Source: Alcaligenaceae bacterium (GTDB taxonomy: Bacteria; Pseudomonadota; Gammaproteobacteria; Burkholderiales; Burkholderiaceae_B). Taken from it: a stretch of DNA of 8,615 nucleotides. Each line of letters begins with the position of its first letter. Positions within the stretch are counted from its first letter, which is position 1. Below, one piece after another: positions 1 to 5,826 of the stretch. The translations under genes were made by a program, and so were the position numbers. The DNA lies in assembly GCA_012511095.1 (NCBI GenBank), contig JAAZGT010000005.1, positions 1 through 8,615 on the forward strand. The letters are read 5' to 3'. The notes under the pieces are model-generated. The model made no database searches. It was not told the origin of the DNA and was given only the letters and a program-made list of their open reading frames with translations.

Positions 1-189
1 GGTGACTTAGTTGAGCAAGGTGTTTTAGACCCAACTAAAGTGACTCGCTCTGCGCTACAAAACGCAGCTTCTGTTGCTAGCTTATTGCTAACTTCTGAAG
101 CAGCTGTTGCTGAGATTCCTAGCGAAACTCCTGCTCCAGCTATGCCTGACATGGGCGCTATGGGTGGTATGGGCGGTATGGGCTTCTAA
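1..189 (+). CDS. groEL: 60 kDa chaperonin GroEL, 3' end only (partial)
   Basis: The window opens inside this gene; only the last 62 codons and the TAA stop (187-189) are present. GroEL is the cytosolic double-ring ATP-dependent chaperonin that folds proteins together with GroES. The visible part begins GDLVEQGVLDPTKVTRSALQ and continues through NAASVASLLLTSEAAVAEIP, the conserved C-terminal equatorial-domain segment of the family. The tail MPDMGAMGGMGGMGF is the flexible Gly-Met repeat end typical of GroEL. The acidic ATP-site residues and the apical domain lie off the left edge. A strong hairpin terminator follows about 50 bases after the stop, so this is the end of its transcription unit (normally groES-groEL). 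Identification is by recognition of the C-terminus and is very secure. Confidence 0.96.
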   Translation, partial: GDLVEQGVLDPTKVTRSALQNAASVASLLLTSEAAVAEIPSETPAPAMPDMGAMGGMGGMGF

Positions 190-208
190 TCTAAGCCATA
201 TTAACCAT

Positions 209-233
209 ATAAGTAGCTTTTTAGCTGCCTTAT
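209..233 (+). other. weak hairpin in the groEL 3' UTR
   Basis: ATAAG-t-AGCT (209-218) can pair with AGCT-gc-CTTAT (223-233) around a four-T loop, leaving a small internal loop. It lies between the groEL stop and the main terminator and has no T-tract of its own. It may only stabilise the 3' end of the transcript, or may be chance. Confidence 0.3.
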
Positions 234-238
234 AGCAT

Positions 239-272
239 AAAACGGTACCTCTTTGTGGGGTACCGTTTTTTT
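239..272 (+). terminator. intrinsic terminator after groEL
   Basis: An 11-bp perfect stem is formed by AAAACGGTACC (239-249) and GGTACCGTTTT (259-269), with a 9-base loop. The T-run continues to 272 and a T-rich stretch follows. This is a textbook rho-independent terminator and closes the groEL transcription unit. Confidence 0.9.
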
Positions 273-320
273 ATTCTTTTATTTTTAAATTGCGCTTTTC
301 AGAAGATATCAAGCCTCGGT

Positions 321-350
321 TAGACCTACAATAAGAACAGCTGATTAGAA
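321..350 (+). promoter_or_regulatory. candidate promoter for pyrF
   Basis: A possible -35 TAGACC (321-326, four of six consensus bases) is followed after 18 bases by a possible -10 TAGAAT (345-350, five of six). Transcription would start near 357, giving a leader of about 24 bases before the preferred pyrF ATG at 381. An independent promoter is expected because the groEL terminator lies just upstream. This is a motif match by eye only; the region is AT-rich and other placements are possible. Confidence 0.33.
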
Positions 351-380
351 TCATCAATGCTATTCTTTAATATAAATTGT

Positions 381-1241
381 ATGTATAAATTTACTGATAA
401 ATTACAAAACGCCTGGGATAAACAAAACTCTTTACTAGTCGTTGGTCTAGACCCAGATCAGCAACGCATGCCCGAATCAATTTTACAAAGCAAAACTCCA
501 ATTTTTGATTTTTGTAAAGGTATCGTTGATGCAACTGCTGAATATGCTTGTGCCTTTAAACCGCAAATTGCTTACTTCGCATCTCAGGGCGCTGAGATGG
601 CATTAACTCAACTTTGCCACTACATTAGCAGTACCTACCCTGATTTACCGATTTTATTAGACTCTAAGCGTGGCGATATCGGCACTACCGCTGACCACTA
701 TGCTAAAGAGGCTTTTGAACGTTACCGCGCTGATGCTATCACCGTTAACCCCTATCTAGGCTTCGATTCGATTGAGCCCTATTTAGCTTGGGAAAAAAAG
801 GGTGTGATTATTCTTTGTCGCACTTCTAACCAAGGTGGCTCTGACTTCCAATTCTTTGAGTCAGCCGATGGCACGCCACTCTACTTAGAAGTCGCTAAAA
901 CTGTCGCTGAAAAGTGGAATCTCACTGGCCAATGTGCCCTAGTAGTTGGCGCCACTTTCCCCGAGGAACTCGCTAAAGTACGCGCCTGCGTCGGCGATGA
1001 TATGCCGCTATTAGTACCAGGCATTGGTGCCCAAGGTGGCGATATTGAAGCCACTGTTATGGCGGGTGCCAATAGTAAAGGCCAAGGTCTTTTAATCAAC
1101 TCGTCGCGCGCCATTTTATATGCCAGCTCCGATACTGACTGGCAGGAAGCCGCTGCCGCTGAAGCACGTAATACCCGCGACAGCATTAATGCCGCACGCG
1201 AGCTCTTTTTAGCCTCCAAAGAAAAAGCCGAGTCCGCATAA
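381..1241 (+). CDS. pyrF: orotidine 5'-phosphate decarboxylase (type 2)
   Basis: PyrF removes CO2 from orotidine monophosphate to give UMP, the last step of de novo pyrimidine synthesis in the cytosol. With the ATG at 381 the protein is 286 residues, the longer type-2 form (about 270 residues is usual) rather than the roughly 230-residue type 1. The N-terminal FTDKLQNAWDKQNSLLVVGLDPD matches the family start. The catalytic loop LLDSKRGDIGTT spans 92-103, with D94, K96 and D99 as the charged cluster. Other family blocks are TVNPYLG (121-127), CRTSNQGG (146-153), the phosphate-binding VPGIGAQGGD (212-221) and INSSRAILYA (239-248). An ATG at 357 would add eight residues (MLFFNINC) that fit the family poorly. 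Neither start has a clear Shine-Dalgarno. It converges on pncC; its last codons form one arm of a minus-strand hairpin. Confidence 0.95.
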   Translation: MYKFTDKLQNAWDKQNSLLVVGLDPDQQRMPESILQSKTPIFDFCKGIVDATAEYACAFKPQIAYFASQGAEMALTQLCHYISSTYPDLPILLDSKRGDIGTTADHYAKEAFERYRADAITVNPYLGFDSIEPYLAWEKKGVIILCRTSNQGGSDFQFFESADGTPLYLEVAKTVAEKWNLTGQCALVVGATFPEELAKVRACVGDDMPLLVPGIGAQGGDIEATVMAGANSKGQGLLINSSRAILYASSDTDWQEAAAAEARNTRDSINAARELFLASKEKAESA

Positions 1242-1255
1242 TCAGCAAACTCGGC
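1221..1255 (-). terminator. intrinsic terminator for the ribBX-pncC operon
   Basis: On the minus strand GCCGAGT (1255-1249) pairs with ACTCGGC (1233-1227) around a 15-base loop, and TTTTTC follows at 1226-1221. The perfect 7-bp GC-rich stem plus T-tract fits a rho-independent terminator for transcripts coming from pncC. It is embedded in the 3' end of pyrF: the pyrF TAA (1239-1241) is in the loop and the T-tract is the complement of lysine codons of pyrF. Confidence 0.65.
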
Positions 1256-1274
1256 CTAATCTAAGGCTAACAAT

Positions 1275-1320
1275 CTATTGGAGCCATTAAAAGCTAATTT
1301 GCCTTTAATGGCTCTAATAG
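1275..1320. terminator. long inverted repeat at the pncC 3' end; likely pyrF terminator
   Basis: A 17-bp stem (one G-T pair) forms between 1275-1291 and 1304-1320, core GAGCCATTAAA / TTTAATGGCTC, with a 12-base loop. The pncC TAG (complement of 1294-1296) lies in the loop, so one arm is the last codons of pncC. On the + strand only TTTAAT follows the stem, a poor U-tract, so termination of pyrF transcripts here is plausible but not certain. It may instead protect the 3' ends of both converging mRNAs. Confidence 0.5.
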
Positions 1321-1818
1321 TTTAATCAGCTCTGAAATAATAAAATAACAACTCTGTAATCGTATCTCAGCACGATCACCCTCAAAATGACGAGTAAAAG
1401 GCAAGGTCACAATGCCACCATCGGGATTTCTTTTTGCTAAGGCAAAACACACCATCCCAACTGGTTTTTCTGCGGTGCCACCACCTGGCCCTGCAACACC
1501 AGTCACACTCACCGCTAAGGTCGACTCAGGTGCTTTAAATAGCGCGCCCTCAGCCATTTGTATAGCCACCTCCTCGCTAACCGCCCCATGCTTATCAAGT
1601 GTATTACTGCCCACCTCTAACATCGCCATTTTGGCCTCATTACTATAGGTAATAAAACCGCGGTCATACCATTGGCTAGAACCTGGTGTCATCGTAATAA
1701 TCGCACCTAACATGCCGCCAGTACACGACTCTGCGGTACTCAATAAGACCCCATGGTGCTGCAAATACTTGCCTAAGGTAGCTGATTGCTCGGCAAAAGC
1801 CTCAAATACGTCAGTCAT
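1294..1818 (-). CDS. pncC: nicotinamide-nucleotide amidohydrolase PncC (stand-alone CinA C-terminal domain)
   Basis: PncC converts nicotinamide mononucleotide to nicotinic acid mononucleotide plus ammonia, feeding NMN back into NAD synthesis. At 174 residues it is the usual length of the stand-alone form without the N-terminal molybdopterin-binding-like domain of full CinA. Family blocks are LLSTAESCTGGMLGA (25-39) with S31 as the proposed nucleophile, ITYSNEAK (56-63) containing conserved Y58 and K63, GVAGPGGG (107-114), KPVGMVCFA (118-126) and HFEGDR (144-149). Its ATG overlaps the pgpA stop by one base (TAATG), and no well-spaced Shine-Dalgarno is visible, which suggests translational coupling to pgpA. 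It is the last gene of the minus-strand operon and is followed by hairpins toward pyrF. Older databases may label it competence-damage protein CinA; a competence role should not be inferred from this domain alone. Confidence 0.92.
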   Translation of the reverse strand: MTDVFEAFAEQSATLGKYLQHHGVLLSTAESCTGGMLGAIITMTPGSSQWYDRGFITYSNEAKMAMLEVGSNTLDKHGAVSEEVAIQMAEGALFKAPESTLAVSVTGVAGPGGGTAEKPVGMVCFALAKRNPDGGIVTLPFTRHFEGDRAEIRLQSCYFIISELIKLLEPLKAN

Positions 1819-2354
1819 TATGCTATTAAAACCCCCATTACACGCACGATCACTGCCACTGTGAACAACACATAAAGAGCAGCAACGATATCATCCCACA
1901 TCACTCCAAAGCCGTTTTGAAGGCGCTGATCGAAAAACCTAATCGGCCAAGGTTTTAAAATATCAAAAATCCTAAAAAGTACAAAATAAATTAAGTACCA
2001 CGTCGGTGAATCAGCAATCGGCGTGGTAATAAACAGCACAGCCCAAAAAGCCACCCACTCATCCCACACAATACCGCTATGATCATTGACACCCAACTCA
2101 TCGCAAACCTTTTGGCTGCAATAAATACCATATAAAAAGCAAACAATTAAAAAACCGCCCATTACCCAGTCATTCGTTAAATAATAGGATAAGGGAAACC
2201 ATAAAAACAAGGCTAACAAGGTACCCCAAGTACCCGGTGCAGGACGCATCAGACCCGAACCAAAACCAAATGCTAAAAATCGATAAGGACGCTTAAGGAT
2301 CCAAGAAAGACTGGGCTGAACCGAGTCTTTCGTACTAATACTCTGTTCTTTCAT
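1818..2354 (-). CDS. pgpA: phosphatidylglycerophosphatase A
   Basis: PgpA is an inner-membrane enzyme that dephosphorylates phosphatidylglycerophosphate to phosphatidylglycerol. With the ATG at 2354 it is 178 residues, close to E. coli PgpA. Recognisable blocks are FGFGSGLMRPAPGTWGTL (29-46), the acidic motif NDHSGIVWDEW (90-100) with D91, D98 and E99, FRIFDILKPWPIRFFDQ (127-143) and GFGVMWDDIVAALY (148-161). Hydrophobic segments lie at about 44-58, 64-80, 101-112 and 155-176, consistent with a small polytopic membrane protein. An in-frame TTG at 2360 would add two residues; the ATG is preferred. Neither start has an obvious ribosome binding site. It starts 18 bases after the thiL stop and overlaps pncC by one base. 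The thiL-pgpA pair is common in Proteobacteria. Confidence 0.94.
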   Translation of the reverse strand: MKEQSISTKDSVQPSLSWILKRPYRFLAFGFGSGLMRPAPGTWGTLLALFLWFPLSYYLTNDWVMGGFLIVCFLYGIYCSQKVCDELGVNDHSGIVWDEWVAFWAVLFITTPIADSPTWYLIYFVLFRIFDILKPWPIRFFDQRLQNGFGVMWDDIVAALYVLFTVAVIVRVMGVLIA

Positions 2355-2372
2355 AAACAATTCAACAATACA

Positions 2373-3362
2373 CTATGCAAAGTGATTAAAGCCTTGAGGC
2401 AAATTTTCTATTACCTTATGTTTTGAGTCAAGTAAAACCAAATCGCTTTCTGCTATGATTTTACCGATACGACGTAGTTTAGTGCCGCTACTTAGTGCCA
2501 GCTGCTCTATATAAGAGCGATTATTTAGGGATGCAGTAAAGCATAATTGATACTCGTCGCCACCAGCAAGCACTGCTTGAGACCTTTGCTCAGGGTTTAA
2601 AACCTCCGAGTCAAGCAAGGCACCATCAATAGGGATTTGCTCCTCATATACAATAGCACCCACTTGGCTCGCCTTAAGAATATGGGATAAGTCTTGTAAG
2701 AGCCCATCGGATATATCAATCATGGCATGGACATAAGGCTTTAATAACAAACCTAGGGTCACCTGTGGCTCTGGCTGCTCTAATCGCCGACGAGTTGCCT
2801 TAAGCAAGCTTAACTCAGCGTGGTTAAGCGATCGCTGCTGTTGTAATAGTAATAATTCGAGGGCAACCTTTGGTGCACCTAACTCACCACTGACCCATAT
2901 ATCATCGCCCACTTGAGCGTTTGAACGCAAAACATGGGGTTGCTCAGCCAAACCTAAGGCTGTAACACTAATAAAGATACCTTGTTCACTACGCGTGGTA
3001 TCGCCACCGACTAAAGCGCAATCAAAACACTCAGCAAGGGCCTTAAAACCTTGACTAAAGGGTTTTAACCATTGAGGATCGGCTTTGGGTAAGGCAATGC
3101 CCATTAAACACGCCAAAGGCTTGGCACCCATGGCAGCGAGGTCTGATAGATTAACGGCTAAGGCTTTATGGCCCAATAAAAAAGGGTCGACATCTGCAAA
3201 GAAATGCCTACCCTCAATTAAGATATCCTTACATACAACTAAATCGCCCTGAGACGCATCTAAAACGGCGCAATCATCGCCAATACCCACAAAAGATGAG
3301 GACTCCGTAACGGAGGCCGTGTTATTTGTAAAATACTGGCGAATTAAGGCGAACTCGTCCAC
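2373..3362 (-). CDS. thiL: thiamine-monophosphate kinase
   Basis: ThiL phosphorylates thiamine monophosphate with ATP to make thiamine diphosphate, the active cofactor. The protein is 329 residues, near the E. coli length of 325, and has the PurM/AIR-synthase-like two-domain fold. It begins MDEFALIRQYF, where family members begin. Metal and nucleotide blocks are GIGDDCAVL (26-34), CKDILIEGRHF (44-54), NLSDLAAMGA (71-80), GGDTTR (119-124) and DISDGLLQDLSHILKAS (216-232). Two positions differ from the usual pattern: CKD (44-46) where Ser/Thr-Thr-Asp is normal, and GGDEYQL (267-273) where GGEDYEL is normal. All the aspartates thought to bind magnesium are kept, so it is probably active. The start is GTG, overlapping the nusB stop by one base (TAGTG) and preceded by AAGGTGG six bases upstream. 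Confidence 0.94.
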   Translation of the reverse strand: MDEFALIRQYFTNNTASVTESSSFVGIGDDCAVLDASQGDLVVCKDILIEGRHFFADVDPFLLGHKALAVNLSDLAAMGAKPLACLMGIALPKADPQWLKPFSQGFKALAECFDCALVGGDTTRSEQGIFISVTALGLAEQPHVLRSNAQVGDDIWVSGELGAPKVALELLLLQQQRSLNHAELSLLKATRRRLEQPEPQVTLGLLLKPYVHAMIDISDGLLQDLSHILKASQVGAIVYEEQIPIDGALLDSEVLNPEQRSQAVLAGGDEYQLCFTASLNNRSYIEQLALSSGTKLRRIGKIIAESDLVLLDSKHKVIENLPQGFNHFA

Positions 3363-3805
3363 TAACGGCCACCTTTTACCTCAACAGAACGAAATTGTGC
3401 TGCTAATTTATCAAGCACGCCATTAACGAACTTAAAGCCATCGGTACCACCAAACTCCTTGGTCATTTCAACCGCTTCGTTAAGCACGACACGATAGGGT
3501 ACATCTAAACTATTTTTAAGCTCATAAGTAGCGATCATCAAAACACTGTACTCAACCGGTGATAACTCATTAACTGGACGGTCTAGATAAGGCTCAATAT
3601 CAGCTTGTAAGGCACCATGCTCGTCAATGACACCGTACAACAGTCTTTCTAAGAGATCATGATCGGCTTTATCGTAACCCTCTTGCTCTCTGAGATTGGC
3701 ATCAATTAAGCCAATCTGAGCGTCATCTGGGGCAATCAACCAACCATAAAGACCCTGTAACACCAATTCACGAGCACGTCGACGTGCGCTTTTTTTAATA
3801 CTCAC
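3362..3805 (-). CDS. nusB: transcription antitermination protein NusB
   Basis: NusB binds boxA RNA with NusE (ribosomal protein S10) and helps RNA polymerase read through rRNA operons. It is a small all-helical cytosolic protein; 147 residues here against about 140 in E. coli. The basic N-terminal RNA-binding helix SARRRARELVLQGLYGW (6-22) is clear, followed by DRPVNELSPVEYSVLMIATYEL (75-96) and the C-terminal block PYRVVLNEAVEMTKEFGGTDGFKFVNGVLDKLA (103-135), all diagnostic. The start is GTG at 3805, six bases after AGAAGG, which overlaps the ribH stop; the gap to ribH is 10 bases. Codons 3-6 contain a run of seven A on the coding strand (complement of 3790-3796). The ribH-nusB pair is a widespread bacterial arrangement. 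Confidence 0.96.
   Translation of the reverse strand: MSIKKSARRRARELVLQGLYGWLIAPDDAQIGLIDANLREQEGYDKADHDLLERLLYGVIDEHGALQADIEPYLDRPVNELSPVEYSVLMIATYELKNSLDVPYRVVLNEAVEMTKEFGGTDGFKFVNGVLDKLAAQFRSVEVKGGR
3369..3375 (-). promoter_or_regulatory. Shine-Dalgarno AAGGTGG fixing the thiL GTG start
   Basis: On the minus strand AAGGTGG lies inside the last codons of nusB, six bases before the GTG at 3362. It supports the GTG start of thiL, which overlaps the nusB stop by one base. Confidence 0.75.
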
Positions 3806-3811
3806 TTCTTA

Positions 3812-3817
3812 CCTTCT
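3812..3817 (-). promoter_or_regulatory. Shine-Dalgarno AGAAGG fixing the nusB GTG start
   Basis: AGAAGG on the minus strand spans the ribH stop codon and lies six bases before the GTG at 3805. It supports that non-ATG start for nusB. Confidence 0.7.
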
Positions 3818-4355
3818 ATTTATCATCATCTTCGTCGATATCATCTTCATCAAAGAGATCATCGTCAAAATCGTCATCATCACCAACTTCGTACTCTGGC
3901 GCTAAATAATTAACAAGGTTAGCCATCTCAACTGCAACAATGGCACAGTCTACGCCCTTTTCCTCGGCGCGAACCTTGGCCTGCTCCTCGTCTTCGGTGG
4001 TTAAGATACCATTGGCAATAGGGATACCTGTATCTAGTGCCACACGCGTAATAGCCGCTGCAGATTCATTGCTCACCACCTCAAAATGATATGTCTCACC
4101 GCGAATCACTGCACCTAAAGCAATTAGGGCGTCAAATTCATCAGTCTGAGCCATTTCAAGAAGAGCAAAACCGGCCTCTAGTGCACCTGGCACTGTGACC
4201 ACCATGATGTTTTCCTCGCTAACACCTAACTCACCAAGCTGTGCTAAACAAGCCTCTAACTCCAGATAAGTGATTTCCTCAGTGAATCGAGCACAAACAA
4301 TACCAATGTGAAGATCTTCACCATTTAAATCGGGCGCTAAAGTATAGGGTTTCAT
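3816..4355 (-). CDS. ribH: 6,7-dimethyl-8-ribityllumazine synthase with acidic C-terminal tail
   Basis: RibH condenses 3,4-dihydroxy-2-butanone 4-phosphate (made by the upstream ribBX product) with 5-amino-6-ribitylaminouracil to give lumazine, the penultimate riboflavin intermediate. Catalytic features are present: the aromatic residue F24 in ARFTEEIT, PGALE (56-60), and GAVIRGETYHFEVV (81-94) with the catalytic histidine H90. NGILTTEDEEQA (115-126) is the usual C-terminal block. The core ends near 156, where E. coli RibH ends. A further 23 residues follow, and 16 of the last 21 are Asp or Glu. The ATG at 4355 is preceded by AAAGGA seven bases upstream. It lies 44 bases after ribBX and 10 bases before nusB. 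I recall similar acidic tails in Bordetella and relatives; the role of the tail is not known to me. Confidence 0.95.
   Translation of the reverse strand: MKPYTLAPDLNGEDLHIGIVCARFTEEITYLELEACLAQLGELGVSEENIMVVTVPGALEAGFALLEMAQTDEFDALIALGAVIRGETYHFEVVSNESAAAITRVALDTGIPIANGILTTEDEEQAKVRAEEKGVDCAIVAVEMANLVNYLAPEYEVGDDDDFDDDLFDEDDIDEDDDK
3819..3881 (-). repeat. low-complexity GAT/GAC tract encoding the RibH acidic tail
   Basis: This is a run of near-repeated GAT/GAC/GAA codons, on the + strand clusters of atc, gtc and ttc triplets. It encodes about 16 acidic residues within 21. Such tracts can change length by slippage in steps of three, so tail length may differ between strains. Confidence 0.6.
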
Positions 4356-4399
4356 AGTAAAGTCCTTTGTATATAAATTTTATTAAGCTCGATGTGCCA

Positions 4400-5593
4400 T
4401 TAGGCATCATGAGGTACGTTTTGATCTTGATAAAAACCGGTCACCGTTAATGAGAAACCAGCCATACTTGGCATTTTAACTGGTGTTGCCATTAAACGCA
4501 TATGAGAAACATTTAAATCCCTTAAAATTTGTGCGCCGACACCATAGGTGCGTAGATTATAGCGATCATGTCTGCGTGCTTTAGCTGTTTCGGGCTTTTC
4601 AGCTACGCCCCAACTTGCGACTTGGTTGGCTACCTCGGCACTACTATGGGCTTGGTCACAGTTGAGCATGACCATAACACCACTATCGGCCTTTTTAATC
4701 GCCTCAAGAGCTGAAGCCACACCCCAGCTATGCGAGGTATCCTCGGTATCTAACACATCAAGCATGGTAACAGGCTCATGCACGCGCACTAAGACCTCAT
4801 TACCCGGTTTAATATCACCATGCACTAAAGCAATATGGGTGGCATCAGAGGTTTTATCTTGATAAGAAACCGCCTCAAAAGTACCCCATGGTGTTTTCAT
4901 TTGCTTGCTACCTAATCGCTTGATCATCGACTCATGCTCACTGCGATATTGAATCAAGTCAGCAATGGTACCAATCTTGATGCCGAACTCCTTAGAGAAC
5001 TCGATTAAATCAGGTAGACGTGCCATTTCACCATCGGGTTTTAAAATCTCACAAATCACCGCTGCAGGAGTTAAGCCCGCCATTGCAGTTAAGTCACAAC
5101 CAGCCTCAGTATGACCAGCACGGATCAACACCCCACCAGGTACTGCTTGTACTGGGAAAATATGACCTGGAGAAACCAAGTCAGCAGGACCTGCACCTGG
5201 TGCAACCGCTGCTTTAATCGTCGTCGCGCGATCAGCGGCTGAAATACCTGTGGTTACGCCCTCAGCCGCCTCAATCGAAATGGTGAAATTAGTTTCAAAA
5301 CCACTTTGGTTATTGCTGGTCATTAAACCTAAACCAAGTTGCTCACTACGCTCACCAGTCAGTGTAAGACAAACTAAACCGCGCGCATGAGTGACCATGA
5401 AGTTAATTGCTTCGGGTGTCACAAAGTCGGCAGCCATTAAAAGATCGCCTTCATTTTCACGATCCTCCTCGTCAACCAAAATCACCATACGACCTTGGCG
5501 CAACTCCTCAACAATCTCAGTTACCGAGGAAATCACCGATGAAGAATCATTAGCTTCAACTAAGCCTTTATTTTGGCTCTGCTTAGAACTCAT
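4400..5593 (-). CDS. ribB: 3,4-dihydroxy-2-butanone 4-phosphate synthase fused to a degenerate GTP cyclohydrolase II-like domain (RibBX type)
   Basis: The N-terminal domain (about 20-220) makes the four-carbon riboflavin precursor from ribulose 5-phosphate. It carries DEEDRENEGDL (41-51), THARGLVCL (68-76), SPGHIFPVQA (141-150) and IRAGHTEAGCDL (157-168), the usual active-site blocks. The C-terminal domain (about 225-397) resembles GTP cyclohydrolase II but lacks its zinc ligands: where RibA has a Cys then Cys-Asp-Cys-Gly, this protein reads HEPVTMLDVLDTEDTSHSWG (272-291), and C312 is the domain's only cysteine. The RQEGRG-type active-site block is also absent. So this half should not hydrolyse GTP, and a separate ribA is expected elsewhere. 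Such proteins, called RibBX, are known in Proteobacteria; automated labels often say bifunctional RibBA. It is the first gene of the operon, and no FMN riboswitch is visible upstream. Confidence 0.92.
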   Translation of the reverse strand: MSSKQSQNKGLVEANDSSSVISSVTEIVEELRQGRMVILVDEEDRENEGDLLMAADFVTPEAINFMVTHARGLVCLTLTGERSEQLGLGLMTSNNQSGFETNFTISIEAAEGVTTGISAADRATTIKAAVAPGAGPADLVSPGHIFPVQAVPGGVLIRAGHTEAGCDLTAMAGLTPAAVICEILKPDGEMARLPDLIEFSKEFGIKIGTIADLIQYRSEHESMIKRLGSKQMKTPWGTFEAVSYQDKTSDATHIALVHGDIKPGNEVLVRVHEPVTMLDVLDTEDTSHSWGVASALEAIKKADSGVMVMLNCDQAHSSAEVANQVASWGVAEKPETAKARRHDRYNLRTYGVGAQILRDLNVSHMRLMATPVKMPSMAGFSLTVTGFYQDQNVPHDA

Positions 5594-5630
5594 AATTAAT
5601 ACTTATCCAACAATTAAAAAAGATGATGCT

Positions 5631-5636
5631 ATTGTA
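5631..5636 (-). promoter_or_regulatory. candidate -10 box for the ribBX operon
   Basis: TACAAT on the minus strand matches the TATAAT consensus at five of six positions. It would start transcription near 5624, leaving a leader of about 30 bases. No good -35 is seen at 16-18 bases upstream; instead the palindrome at 5648-5658 lies there. A weak -35 suggests an activator or an alternative start, so the call is tentative. Confidence 0.3.
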
Positions 5637-5647
5637 CCCTTAAGCAC

Positions 5648-5658
5648 CCTATCATAGG
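5648..5658. promoter_or_regulatory. 11-bp palindrome CCTATCATAGG upstream of ribBX
   Basis: CCTAT and ATAGG form a perfect 5-bp inverted repeat around one C. It lies in the -35 position relative to the candidate -10 box of ribBX and could be a protein binding site. A short palindrome like this can occur by chance. Confidence 0.25.
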
Positions 5659-5796
5659 CGTTAATCCCAATATTTTTTAGGGCCAAAAGAGCAGAAATAA
5701 AAACAAATTAAGCTTTTAACCATCTTGTATTGCCATTTATTGAACATATAAAATATTTTTTTATGTTGTGTAAAAATGGTTTACATTTAAGGTATC

Positions 5797-5826
5797 GCAA
5801 AAACATTTGTTTTATGCAAAAATCAT
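5797..5826. promoter_or_regulatory. candidate operator: inverted repeat with overlapping direct repeat
   Basis: GCAAAAACA (5797-5805) and TGTTTTATGC (5808-5817) form an imperfect inverted repeat with one bulged base. GCAAAAA also recurs directly at 5797-5803 and 5816-5822, 19 bases apart (about two helical turns), followed by CAT or TCAT. MarR-family proteins are dimers that commonly bind such palindromes next to their own gene, so this is a plausible autoregulatory site. The surrounding AT-richness raises the odds of a chance match. Confidence 0.3.

Noticed and set aside
881..1219. Minus-strand open frame of about 112 codons inside pyrF
   Set aside because: Antisense shadow; Ala/Ser-rich product with no recognisable domain, inside a well-identified gene.
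1412..1648. Plus-strand open frame antisense to pncC
   Set aside because: Shadow of conserved pncC codons; Pro/Ala/Ser-rich, no ribosome binding site. Similar shadows antisense to ribBX (4626-4862, 5020-5217, 5391-5657) were rejected for the same reason.
4356..4399. Internal promoter or terminator in the ribBX-ribH gap
   Set aside because: AT-rich TATA-like bases occur and TGCC/GGCA (4395-4406) makes a 4-bp hairpin over the ribBX stop, but there is no -35, no T-tract and no reason to split the operon.
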